NCBI RefSeq assembly: GCF_014201465.1
Contig: NZ_JACHEP010000020.1
Span: forward strand, 1-56,358
Direction: 5' to 3'
DNA: 56,358 nucleotides
Source: Anoxybacteroides tepidamans
GTDB lineage: Bacteria; Bacillota; Bacilli; Bacillales; Anoxybacillaceae
The position numbers and the translations under genes were made by a program. Positions 8,891 to 17,109 of the stretch are shown piece by piece. Below the pieces are notes generated by a model. The model had not been told where the DNA came from. It ran no database searches and saw only the letters and a list, made by a program, of their open reading frames with translations. Every line of letters starts with the position of its first letter. The first letter of the stretch is position 1.

Positions 8891-9076
8891 ATGCTGTTTT
8901 TGTCGCTGTTTGTTACACCGTTGGTTGGTGTGCTATGGTTTTTGAATGTCGTTTCCTTGCTCAAAAAGTTAAACGAAAACCGCGATCCTCATAACCAAAT
9001 CGTGCTCGGTGCGGTTTTGACCTTTTTGTTTGTCTTTCTGTTTATCTTTCTGTTTATGTTCAATTTGACGAGTTGA
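8891..9076 (+). CDS. Small two-helix membrane protein, unknown function
   Basis: A 61-residue protein with a strong ribosome site (GGGAGGGG). It has two hydrophobic helices: residues 1-23 (MLFLSLFVTPLVGVLWFL) and 40-58, the latter very rich in Phe and Leu (FLFVFLFIFLFMF). They are joined by a charged loop, KKLNENRDPHNQ. I do not recognise the family. It lies between malic enzyme and the HD-GYP gene and could be expressed by read-through from either side. Confidence 0.6.
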   Translation: MLFLSLFVTPLVGVLWFLNVVSLLKKLNENRDPHNQIVLGAVLTFLFVFLFIFLFMFNLTS

Positions 9077-9180
9077 TGTTAATGTATCATAAGGAAAATT
9101 TGGATAAACGAAGCAAGTCCCTTTCTTACTGGGTAAAGGAGCTGGTATAATAAAGAAAAGAGAGAAAGGAGCTGATGCAG

Positions 9181-10686
9181 GTGACGACGTATAAACGGAC
9201 ATTGCTTTATCTTTTTAGAAACTATATGATCGGTTCGCTCATTGCCGTTGTTGGGGTAGGAAGTACGTTCATGACAATGACGCTTGACGTGATGAAAAGC
9301 GATTTATATTTACTGCTTTTTGTGCAATTTTTTTCGTTAATTATTATGTTTATCTTTGAATACCGTGCCTTTCAAAAAGATATTTCCCCGATTCGAAATC
9401 TGTTTTTTTCCCCTCATTTCAGCGAACAGCAATTTTACTTCGCCCTCGTGCAAGCGAAGCGGTTTCCTCTTCTGACGGTTCGGCGTATTTTCATTCCCCA
9501 TTTTCTCGGTCTGTCAGTCCCAGCCGTTGTCATGACAACAGTCTTGATTTACAAAAGGATGTTGGATATTCCTTATGTCTATATACTATACGCGCTGCTA
9601 GGCGCATTTTTAATCGCCAGCCTTCATGCGGTACTTGAATTTTTTCTTACCGTTCAGGCGATGAAACCGCTCATCCGGGAAATCATTCAAATCGGAAGAC
9701 AAAATGGTTGGACAGAAGCAGTTGGAGCGACGAATGCCGTCTATGTGCCGATCAAGCTTCAACTTCAATTAAGCGTCTTATTTATCGGGACGTTTCCAAT
9801 TATACTATTCGTTTTGGCAAGCGAAGTCAAAACGACGCTTTCTACCGCCGATTTTGGCTGGGTATTTATGGTGTTATGTATATCGGTTGCCTTCTCTTTC
9901 TTTGCGGCGCACATTTTAGCGAAGGAAATTGAAAGCCCCATTCAAGAGTTGTATAAAAGTATGAAAGGCGTTCAGGTGGAATCGTTTGAAATGATTTACG
10001 ATAACGTCTATATTGACGAGTTTTCTGAGTTAACAAACGGCTTTAACCATATGGTGGAAGCGATTTTGGGGCGGGAAGAGAAAAACAAACAGTTGCTTGA
10101 CAGCTTTATTACCGTCATGGTGACGGCTCTGGATGCGAGAGATGCGTATACGGCAGGCCATTCGCTCCGGGTGGCTACTTACTCATTAGAGATCGGTAAA
10201 CGCCTTCGCCTTCCGGAAGAGCAGCTGCAAAAACTGTATAAATCTGCCATTCTTCATGACATCGGAAAAATTGGCATTCCAGATGCGGTGTTGTTGAAAG
10301 ATGGAAGGTTAACGAATGAAGAATTTGCGTGGATCAAAAAACATCCTGTGCTTGGTGAAAATATTTTACGGCAAGTGCAGCCGATCGAAGAAGTGAAAGA
10401 TTTGCTTCCAGGAATTCGTTCGCATCATGAGAGAATCGATGGAAAAGGATATCCGGATGGTTTACAAGGTGAACAAATTCCGTTGTTCGGTCGCATTATT
10501 GCGGTGGCGGATGCGTTTGATGCGATGACGTCCGACCGTACGTACAGGAAAGGGATGAACGTCGAAAAAGCCGTGTCGATTTTGCTAGGCGGAAAAGGAA
10601 CGCAATGGGATGCGGAAATGGTTGATCATTTTGTCGATTATTTAAAAGAGCAACATTCTCACATTTATCCGGAGCGGGTAGGGTGA
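9181..10686 (+). CDS. Membrane-anchored HD-GYP phosphodiesterase
   Basis: A roughly 501-residue protein with about six N-terminal membrane helices (residues 10-245), a HAMP-like linker (EIESPIQELYKSMKGVQ through FNHMVEAILG), and a C-terminal HD-GYP domain from about residue 310. Metal and catalytic residues are visible in HDIGKIGIP, HHERIDGKGYPDGL and VADAFDAMTSDRTYRKGM. HD-GYP proteins degrade cyclic di-GMP or act in signalling. The sensor part has no named domain I recognise. GTG at 9181 is chosen over ATG at 9175 because AAAGGAG is nine bases before it and only three before the ATG. A terminator follows immediately. Confidence 0.9.
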   Translation: MTTYKRTLLYLFRNYMIGSLIAVVGVGSTFMTMTLDVMKSDLYLLLFVQFFSLIIMFIFEYRAFQKDISPIRNLFFSPHFSEQQFYFALVQAKRFPLLTVRRIFIPHFLGLSVPAVVMTTVLIYKRMLDIPYVYILYALLGAFLIASLHAVLEFFLTVQAMKPLIREIIQIGRQNGWTEAVGATNAVYVPIKLQLQLSVLFIGTFPIILFVLASEVKTTLSTADFGWVFMVLCISVAFSFFAAHILAKEIESPIQELYKSMKGVQVESFEMIYDNVYIDEFSELTNGFNHMVEAILGREEKNKQLLDSFITVMVTALDARDAYTAGHSLRVATYSLEIGKRLRLPEEQLQKLYKSAILHDIGKIGIPDAVLLKDGRLTNEEFAWIKKHPVLGENILRQVQPIEEVKDLLPGIRSHHERIDGKGYPDGLQGEQIPLFGRIIAVADAFDAMTSDRTYRKGMNVEKAVSILLGGKGTQWDAEMVDHFVDYLKEQHSHIYPERVG

Positions 10687-10721
10687 AAGGATGTTCCTAG
10701 AGTGACGGAATATCCTTTTTT
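10686..10721 (+). terminator. Intrinsic terminator after the HD-GYP gene
   Basis: AAAGGAT..TTCC pairs with GGAA..ATCCTTT with one mismatch on the way, then a run of T. It overlaps the stop codon region of the HD-GYP gene. Confidence 0.75.
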
Positions 10722-10746
10722 AAGCGGTATATAAATTTTATTAATA

Positions 10747-11576
10747 ACCCGTGGTGCTAGTTGAGCGCTAGCGCTCAACTAGCACAAATGTTACAAGCGA
10801 ATACGCCAACAATATGACATTTAGTGCCACTTCAAACCCTGCAATCGAATTGGAAAGGATTTCTGTGATACGATACTGGTCAACTAGGATAGAGAACACC
10901 GTTTCTATGACTTTACGTTTTTGCTTGAGCCACTTCTTCCATGCTTCGGATGGACGGTGTTTCTGATTTTTACGAGATGGAGTCCAAAATGCGATATTGC
11001 ACTCTTCATACAACTTTTTTGCAATTCGCTACTGATGAATCTCTTGTCCTCCAATTATAGGCATGAGGAATTTGAGTCATGACTGTTTCAGCTGCCATTC
11101 GATCGTGACAGGACGCTTCCGTCACCACGTATCCCATAGGCAGTCCTTGATCTGTCACTTGAAGATGAAACTTAAACCCATATACTACTTTTTCGACGCA
11201 CAAAGTCCGATGTCCGCAATCCCTTGGAATCGTTTGACACGGTACATTCTTGCGGTATGGCACAACTCGATTGGCATGTTATCTACCACCGCATAGGCAT
11301 GGTGTTGACCACGTTTCGCCAGTTCATGGCGAATCCATTTGATCGCAAAAACGCAGCGCTCGGCAACGGCGGTTGTACCGAGAGCGTTCGAGAAACTTTC
11401 CGTTTGTGAATAAATTTCCAATGACAATGCGATGCCATGCACGTTCGGAAGAGAAGCCAAACAGCTTTCCTAAAGATTCTCTTTTCGAATGTTGGATAGC
11501 ACTTTCAATTCTACAGGAGATCCACAGGCAAGGGCTATATTTTTATACTTACTCGATTTTATCTAGCACCACGGGT
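10747..11576 (-). mobile_element. Decayed IS982-family insertion sequence
   Basis: The element is bounded by 14-bp terminal inverted repeats: ACCCGTGGTGCTAG at 10747-10760 and its exact complement at 11563-11576. At about 830 bp it is shorter than the roughly 1-kb family norm. The minus-strand transposase is broken into at least three frames: 11460-11185, 11263-11006 and 11013-10768 (ending FVLVER). Together they show parts of an IS982 transposase, including YAVVDNMPIELC, GFKFHLQVTDQGLPMGYVVT and KRKVIETVFSILVDQYRI, but the N-terminal third is missing. A 32-bp perfect palindrome spans the left tip (10754-10785). It is not mobile by itself and marks the left border of the mannan island. Confidence 0.85.
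10768..11460 (-). pseudogene. IS982 transposase, truncated and frameshifted
   Basis: Three overlapping minus-strand frames together encode the middle and C-terminal parts of a DDE transposase. Order on the protein: a frame with GTTAVAERCVFAIKWIRHEL and VVDNMPIELCHTARMYRVKR; a frame with GYKF-like VVYGFKFHLQVTDQGL; and the C-terminal frame with KRKVIETVFSILVDQYRITE. At least two frameshifts and loss of the N terminus make it nonfunctional. Confidence 0.85.
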
Positions 11577-11632
11577 TTAAGTTATATTAGTTTATTTATA
11601 ATTTAAAAACAAAAAAATAGATACTACTCTAT

Positions 11633-11661
11633 TTACTTTAACGATAACTTTAAAGTATAAT
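11633..11661 (+). promoter_or_regulatory. Promoter with overlapping operator before the GH26 mannanase gene
   Basis: A -10 box TATAAT (11656-11661) lies 17 bases after TTACTT (11633-11638). Between them, ACTTTAA (11635-11641) and TTAAAGT (11650-11656) form an inverted repeat around CGATAAC, so a repressor bound here would cover the promoter. The TTAACGATAAC core resembles the sites before the epimerase and binding-protein genes, suggesting one LacI-family regulator. Promoter identity is inferred. Confidence 0.5.
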
Positions 11662-11761
11662 GTTTTTAGATACTAATTAATGCTTTAAGAAAGGGGGAGT
11701 TAATTTTTTTATAATTGTTAATTATTATATTTTTCTATTTTTTATTATTAGGAGGTGTGTT

Positions 11762-14700
11762 ATGAAAATAGGAAAATGGCTAGTGTTTTTTATGTCATCT
11801 ACGATAGTTTTATCCACAATATCAGCATATGCTCAAACTTCAGTGACATCATCCGTTTCGCTATCTACTGTATCACAAGCGAAAAAACAAAAAAATCCTA
11901 GCAAACCGAACAGTAAACGGGTAGAAAATTTGGTCGACCCGTTAGCAACTGATGATACTAAGTCATTGTTTGCGTATCTTAAAGATGTTCGCGGTAAACA
12001 GGTTTTGTTTGGACACCAACATGCAATCGATGAAGGGTTAACGCTTATAGGCTCTAAAGAACTCGAATCTGAAGTAAAAAACTCTGTCGGTGATTTCCCA
12101 GCTGTATTTGGATGGGACACCTTAAGTTTGGAAGGTAAAGAAAAGCCTGGGGTTCCAAACGACCCTAAACAAAGTCGTGCCAACTTAGTAGCTTCTATGA
12201 AGAAGGTTCATAAACTTGGAGGTATTATTGCGTTAAGCGCACATATGCCGAATTTTGTAACAGGTGGCAGTTTCAATGATACTACAGGAAATGTTGTTGA
12301 ACATATTTTGCCAGGTGGCGACAAAAATGCAGAGTTTAATTCTTTCTTAGATAACATTGCACAGTTTGCCAAAGAACTTAAAGACGATAAGGGCAAACAG
12401 ATCCCGATTCTGTTCCGTCCGTTTCATGAGCAAAACGGTAGTTGGTTCTGGTGGGGCGCCAAAACGACGACACCTAGCCAGTATATTGAGATTTACCGTT
12501 ATACGGTAGAATACTTGCGGGATAAGAAAGGTGTCCACAATTTCCTTTACGTTTATTCGCCGAATGGAACTTTCGGCGGAAGTGAAGCAAACTACTTGAC
12601 CACGTATCCTGGCGATGACTATGTCGACATTCTCGGAATGGACCAATATGATAACCAATCTAATCCGGGGACTACCCAATTCCTCACCAATCTAGTGAAA
12701 GATTTGGAGATGATATCCAAATTAGCCGATACCAAAGGAAAAATCGCAGCGTTTTCGGAGTTTGGCTATAGCCCACAAGGGATGAAGACAACGGGTAACG
12801 GAGATCTCAAGTGGTTTACCAAAGTCCTGAATGCGATCAAAGCAGATCGGAACGCCAAACGCATCGCTTATATGCAGACTTGGGCCAATTTCGGTCTGAA
12901 CGGTAACTTATTCGTTCCTTACAATGACGCTCCGAACGGCTTGGGCGACCATGAGCTTTTACCTGACTTTATCAACTACTACAAAGATCCATATACGGCG
13001 TTCCTTCGTGAAGTGAAAGGTGTTTACAATAATAAAGTCGAAGCTGCAAAAGAGCAGCCGTTCATGCATATTGCTTCACCGACGGACAATGCTACGGTAA
13101 AAACGGCGACGACGAAAATTCGTGTCCGAGTGCTTAACCAAAAACCGTCCAAAGTCGTTTATGTCGTTGAGGGATCCAGTAAAGAAGTGCCGATGAAACT
13201 CGACGCAGATGGCTACTATTCAGCGAATTGGTCCCCGGTTTCCAAGTTTAACGGTAAATCGGTCAAAATTACGGTGAAGTCCTATATGCCAAACAAGACC
13301 GTGATGAAGCAGACAGTAAATGTGTTTGTCAAAGTTCCCGAAATTTTGATTAAGCAATTTACATTTGATAGGGATATTAAAGGGATCCGAAACATCGGTA
13401 CTTGGCCGGATACAATTAAGACGAATTTTGAACATGCTAGGTTGAACGGAAATGGTAAGCTGAAAATTAACATAACCGGTATGGTACGTACCGACACGTG
13501 GCAAGAGATTAAGTTAGAGTTATCCAATATTAAGGACATTGTTCCGCTCTCCAATGTTAACCGTGTGAAATTTGATGTGCTCGTTCCAGTATCCGCAGGA
13601 CAACAAAATGCAAATGCCAGCTTGCGCGGAATTATAATGCTTCCTCCAGATTGGAATGAAAAATATGGAATGACGACCACAGAGAAAGCATTAGCTAATT
13701 TGCAAACGGTTACAATAAATAGGGTTAAATATGCGGAATTTCCAGTTATGATTGATCTGAACGATCCGGCTAAGTTGTCGGCGGCGAAGGGGCTTGTTCT
13801 CTCTATTGTCGGAAATGGATTGGAATTGAACGGTGCAGTATATGTTGACAATATCAAGTTGTTCAGCACCTATACAGAAACGCCGACTGATCCTGCGCTG
13901 GTAGACGATTTTGAGTCTTACCAAGGCAGCAACGCTGTCTTACAGCAAAAGTTTGTAAAAGCAGGTGGGGACACGATTACGGTTTCATTGGATGGCTCTC
14001 ACAAAAGCAGCGGCACATATGCTATGAAGGTTGACTATACGCTTGCTGGTTCAGGTTATGCGGGTGTTACGAAATCGTTGGGCGGAGTGGATTGGTCCAG
14101 ATTCAACAAATTGAAATTCTGGCTCACACCGGACGGGAAAGATCAGAAGCTTGTTATCCAGCTCAGAGTGGACGGCGTATACTACGAAGCGTATCCGTCG
14201 CTTGCTTCCACTACACCGGGATGGGTTGAGCTTCACTTCAACGATTTCACCGTCGCACCTTGGGATACCGCTAATTTAGGCAAAAAACTCAATAAAATAA
14301 GCCTAAAAAACGTACAAGACTTCGCAATTTATGTAAACTCCAAAAACGGTACGACGCTTAGCAGTACCCTGTATTTCGACGATATTAAAGCGATCTACGA
14401 CGCAACCGCCGCATCGGTTCCGAACGGCGGAACCGGCCCGGGAAGCACGCCGGAGCAGCCCGGCACGCTCTATGATTTCGAAACGGGCGTTCAAGGATGG
14501 GAAGTGGAGCAGAACCAAGCCAACGCGACGACTCCGACTATCACAACTGACGCAGCCGCGAAAGGCACCCATTCGCTGACATCGACCTTCGATTTGACGA
14601 AGACAGGTGGCTTTGAGCTGACGAAAGTACAGGTTGTCGATCTTTCCGCTGTGAAGACGATCAGTGCGAAAGTAAAGATATCCACCGGCACTGCAAATGC

Positions 14701-14908
14701 GCGCCTTTATATCAAAACAGGATCGAACTGGCAATGGCACGACAGCGGAATGGTTGCCGTTGATTCTAGCGAGTTCAAGACACTGACCATTTCTCTCAAT
14801 CCTGCATGGGGGATTGATAACGTCAAATCGATTGGTGTAAAAATCGAACCGACGAGCGGGACCGGTAATGCCAGCGTCTATGTGGATGACGTGGCATTGT
14901 CCGAATAA
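11762..14908 (+). CDS. Secreted GH26 beta-mannanase with CBM27-type and other binding domains
   Basis: A 1048-residue secreted endo-beta-1,4-mannanase. A signal peptide (residues 1 to about 24, ending AYA) is followed by a Lys/Ser/Pro-rich linker. The GH26 domain covers about 58-425: FGHQHA at 83-88, acid/base Glu223 in RPFHEQNGSWFWWG and nucleophile Glu333 in AFSEFGYS. An Ig-like spacer (about 435-525) leads to a CBM27-like mannan-binding domain (about 526-705), a second jelly-roll domain (about 712-880, DDFESYQG to YFDDIKAIYD), a Gly/Pro linker and a third such domain (903-1048). GC rises clearly towards the 3' end. It is the only secreted hydrolase in the island. RBS is AGGAGG. Confidence 0.95.
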   Translation: MKIGKWLVFFMSSTIVLSTISAYAQTSVTSSVSLSTVSQAKKQKNPSKPNSKRVENLVDPLATDDTKSLFAYLKDVRGKQVLFGHQHAIDEGLTLIGSKELESEVKNSVGDFPAVFGWDTLSLEGKEKPGVPNDPKQSRANLVASMKKVHKLGGIIALSAHMPNFVTGGSFNDTTGNVVEHILPGGDKNAEFNSFLDNIAQFAKELKDDKGKQIPILFRPFHEQNGSWFWWGAKTTTPSQYIEIYRYTVEYLRDKKGVHNFLYVYSPNGTFGGSEANYLTTYPGDDYVDILGMDQYDNQSNPGTTQFLTNLVKDLEMISKLADTKGKIAAFSEFGYSPQGMKTTGNGDLKWFTKVLNAIKADRNAKRIAYMQTWANFGLNGNLFVPYNDAPNGLGDHELLPDFINYYKDPYTAFLREVKGVYNNKVEAAKEQPFMHIASPTDNATVKTATTKIRVRVLNQKPSKVVYVVEGSSKEVPMKLDADGYYSANWSPVSKFNGKSVKITVKSYMPNKTVMKQTVNVFVKVPEILIKQFTFDRDIKGIRNIGTWPDTIKTNFEHARLNGNGKLKINITGMVRTDTWQEIKLELSNIKDIVPLSNVNRVKFDVLVPVSAGQQNANASLRGIIMLPPDWNEKYGMTTTEKALANLQTVTINRVKYAEFPVMIDLNDPAKLSAAKGLVLSIVGNGLELNGAVYVDNIKLFSTYTETPTDPALVDDFESYQGSNAVLQQKFVKAGGDTITVSLDGSHKSSGTYAMKVDYTLAGSGYAGVTKSLGGVDWSRFNKLKFWLTPDGKDQKLVIQLRVDGVYYEAYPSLASTTPGWVELHFNDFTVAPWDTANLGKKLNKISLKNVQDFAIYVNSKNGTTLSSTLYFDDIKAIYDATAASVPNGGTGPGSTPEQPGTLYDFETGVQGWEVEQNQANATTPTITTDAAAKGTHSLTSTFDLTKTGGFELTKVQVVDLSAVKTISAKVKISTGTANARLYIKTGSNWQWHDSGMVAVDSSEFKTLTISLNPAWGIDNVKSIGVKIEPTSGTGNASVYVDDVALSE

Positions 14909-14921
14909 TTGTAATTGACAA

Positions 14922-14975
14922 AAAAGCATCCTCGGATGACGGTCATTTACAATGACCCCTCTGCAGGATGCTTTT
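14922..14975. terminator. Terminator after GH26 (possibly bidirectional)
   Basis: AAAAGCATCCT pairs with AGGATGCTTTT, with a nested GGTCATT/AATGACC stem inside. It is flanked by A and T runs, so it could end the mannanase transcript and transcripts from the opposite strand. Confidence 0.8.
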
Positions 14976-14989
14976 CCATATCAAATCAT

Positions 14990-15235
14990 TCAATTCGAAG
15001 GAGTGGCGACATAAGGGTTTATAACATTATTGATCCACTTTTTCGAAAGTGCGCGTTTGATTCCGACAAAAGCTCTTATAAATTCATGAATATTCGCAAG
15101 ACCAAAGACTGCGAACACAGATAGATGTAATTAAAAATCACCGGCCTCTGCAAGGGGAAGCCCTAATTGCCCATATCTCAATCATCTCTAGATACATCCA
15201 AAACTTTGTATCGCCACCGGCTCTTAGTTTCCCAA
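14990..15235 (-). pseudogene. Remnant of a second MATE transporter gene (C terminus)
   Basis: On the minus strand one frame reads LRAGGDTKFWMYLEMIEIW, and another reads VFAVFGLANIHEFIRAFVGI then KRALSKKWINNVINPY to a TGA at 14992-14990. Both align with the C terminus of the intact MATE protein at 40788-42161 (LRAGGDTKFVMYLDMIGVW and FALANSHDIVRAVVGIKRTF). The two parts are out of frame and the rest of the gene is missing. This accounts for the otherwise empty stretch between the mannanase and the next gene, and points to duplication or an earlier arrangement of the island. Confidence 0.85.
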
Positions 15236-15240
15236 TATCA

Positions 15241-15822
15241 TTATTTCAAGATTTTTTTTAACGAAAGTCTGACTGCTATCCCGTATAAGAATGGTGCAAA
15301 GAAAATAAAAAAAACCAAATTCAGTTTTGCGACCCAAATAAAGAGCATGGTCCAAAACAACACATAAAGAGAGTGAATGAGATGACGATATAAAGAATAA
15401 AATGACAAGGCTAATGTCTGTTTAACGGTCAAAGGCCGAAACGCAGTATAATTCGCAAAATATATGAGAGCAATAAAAATGACGACTAATAAATAAACGA
15501 CAACAATCGTCAACGCCAGCGAATAACTGCTTTCTGATTTGTTTAGAAAAAAAAGGGAAGACCAGCAAATAATCAATAACAATGAAAACGTAAAGGACAA
15601 TAGCTTATATGTGCGAAATTTATTAAAATGCTGATCAAATAACTCCTTTATGTCTTGAACATCTTTTTGCAGCAAAAAATCATCAACAGTTCGGAATAAT
15701 GAGGATAAAGAAGGTATTAGACTATAAATAAACACTCCCTTGAGGAGTGATAACCAAAAGAAAATACTGATTTGAATGCATTTGTAGACCGTTTGAAAAA
15801 AAGTATAGATTTTATTATCCAT
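15241..15822 (-). CDS. DUF624 (YesL-type) membrane protein
   Basis: A 193-residue membrane protein with four or five hydrophobic segments, beginning MDNKIYTFFQTVYKCIQISI and containing LTVKQTLALSFYSLYRHL, the pattern of the DUF624/YesL family. Function is unknown. Such genes usually sit beside sugar ABC importers, YesM/YesN pairs or LacI regulators in Firmicutes. I place the start at 15822 (AAAGGAG eight bases ahead) rather than at 15840. It is 63 bases after the LacI gene on the same strand and may be cotranscribed. Its stop abuts the MATE remnant. Confidence 0.75.
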   Translation of the reverse strand: MDNKIYTFFQTVYKCIQISIFFWLSLLKGVFIYSLIPSLSSLFRTVDDFLLQKDVQDIKELFDQHFNKFRTYKLLSFTFSLLLIICWSSLFFLNKSESSYSLALTIVVVYLLVVIFIALIYFANYTAFRPLTVKQTLALSFYSLYRHLIHSLYVLFWTMLFIWVAKLNLVFFIFFAPFLYGIAVRLSLKKILK

Positions 15823-15885
15823 TTCGTTCTCTCCTTTCAATTGAAAAAAACTATTGGAGATTAGAAAAGAAACAAGGTAATAACA

Positions 15886-16899
15886 TTACCTTGTTTCAAT
15901 GTTTTTTACAGAATCTCTGTAAATAATTCTCCCTTTTATTTGTACTCTTCCGAACTTCCGATGTTTATTTTTTATTTTCCCAATGATAAATTGAACAGCT
16001 GTTTTCGCCATCTCTTCTATATCCACTTCAACAGTTGTCAACGGGGGATCCGTAATGGTTGCATAAATATCATTATCAAATCCAACAACGGAAAAATCAT
16101 CAGGAACACTATATCCAAGCTTTTTAAGTTTTGTCACCAAATTATGAGCAACTTGGTCACAATTGCAAACGAACGCCGTCGGCAATTCATCAGGGAGCTC
16201 AATATCAATATATTTCCCCCGTTCATCCCGGTCATTAATAATAAACTTTTCGTTTAACTTAATTCGGTGTTCTAATAAAGATTTAAAATAGCCCAAGAAT
16301 CTGTCTTGTATGCTGCTTGTGGAGTAAATATTCCCGACATAAGCAATTTTTCGATGGCCATTTTTGATTAAATAATTCGTTATTTCATAAGCACCATAAA
16401 AATTATCTGTTATCACCGTATCTACATCGCTATGTTCATCATAAAAGTCTAAAAAGATTTTCGGGATGTCTACACTCTGGATTTTTTCAATATAATCCTT
16501 GCTAATTTGACCAAGAAGAATTATACCATCTACTTTTTGTTCATAATAAATTCTTGGAAGGTTTAATTGTTCCTCATCTTCGGTATCCAGTATATATAAC
16601 ATTCCGTAATAACCGTGTTCCTCCAATTTCTTAGAAATCGCTTGATATATTTTTAAATAAAACGATTGGGATAGTCCTGTAAACCGTTCAGGAATGATAA
16701 CCCCTACATTATAAGTAACTCCTTCCTTCATTGATTTGGCCGCCGCGTTAAAGCGGTATCCCAATTCTTCAGCGAGCATTTTTATTTTTGTACGCAGCTC
16801 TTCACTTACACCTTCTTTATCATTAAGTGCCTTTGAAACGGTTACACTGCTGACACCCAATCTTTCTGCTATATCACGCATCGTGACACTGTTTTTCAT
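15886..16899 (-). CDS. LacI-family transcriptional repressor
   Basis: A 337-residue regulator. The N-terminal LacI HTH is at residues 5-25 (VTMRDIAERLGVSSVTVSKAL), then the hinge LGYRFNAAAKSMK and a periplasmic-binding-type sensor domain (YNVGVIIP, KVDGIILLGQIS, TAFVCNCDQVAH, FSVVGFDNDIYA). The start at 16899 is chosen for GGAGGTGAT seven bases ahead; an upstream in-frame ATG at 16929 lacks such a site. Flanked by the DUF624 gene and the phosphorylase/epimerase pair, it probably senses a manno-oligosaccharide or mannosyl-glucose and controls the GTTA..TAAC-type operators nearby. The effector is inferred. Confidence 0.9.
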   Translation of the reverse strand: MKNSVTMRDIAERLGVSSVTVSKALNDKEGVSEELRTKIKMLAEELGYRFNAAAKSMKEGVTYNVGVIIPERFTGLSQSFYLKIYQAISKKLEEHGYYGMLYILDTEDEEQLNLPRIYYEQKVDGIILLGQISKDYIEKIQSVDIPKIFLDFYDEHSDVDTVITDNFYGAYEITNYLIKNGHRKIAYVGNIYSTSSIQDRFLGYFKSLLEHRIKLNEKFIINDRDERGKYIDIELPDELPTAFVCNCDQVAHNLVTKLKKLGYSVPDDFSVVGFDNDIYATITDPPLTTVEVDIEEMAKTAVQFIIGKIKNKHRKFGRVQIKGRIIYRDSVKNIETR

Positions 16900-17047
16900 C
16901 TCATCACCTCCGGCTACACCTAAAAACAAACAATCCGTGTTGCAATGAATTCACTACTAATAGTATATCTGTTTGATCATCTTTTTTCTATTTAATTTCA
17001 AAATAACAAATAAATGCTGCGATTTTGCTGTTAAGTCTTTAAAAGTG

Positions 17048-17079
17048 ACATAACGATCGGCCATTGCCGATCGTTATGT
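17048..17079 (-). terminator. Long stem-loop after the GH130 gene
   Basis: A perfect 14-bp stem (17048-17061 with 17066-17079) closes a CATT loop between the phosphorylase gene and the LacI gene. Read on the minus strand it is followed by only a short T tract, so it may be an attenuator or mRNA-stabilising end as well as a terminator. Confidence 0.65.
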
Positions 17080-17109
17080 GGCGTTATCGGTAGATCCCTC
17101 CTGCTTATA

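Noticed and set aside
13282-13869. Long minus-strand open frame (195 codons) inside the GH26 gene
   Set aside because: It lies fully antisense to well-supported CBM27-like coding sequence, has no ribosome site and no recognisable motif. It is a shadow of the real frame.
14303-14929. 208-codon minus-strand open frame at the 3' end of GH26
   Set aside because: It arises from the higher GC of this part of the gene; the sequence is Cys/Arg-rich without domain pattern, and it is antisense to clear coding sequence.
14915-15124. 69-codon plus-strand frame after GH26
   Set aside because: It begins inside the terminator hairpin and runs antisense to the MATE remnant; no ribosome site.
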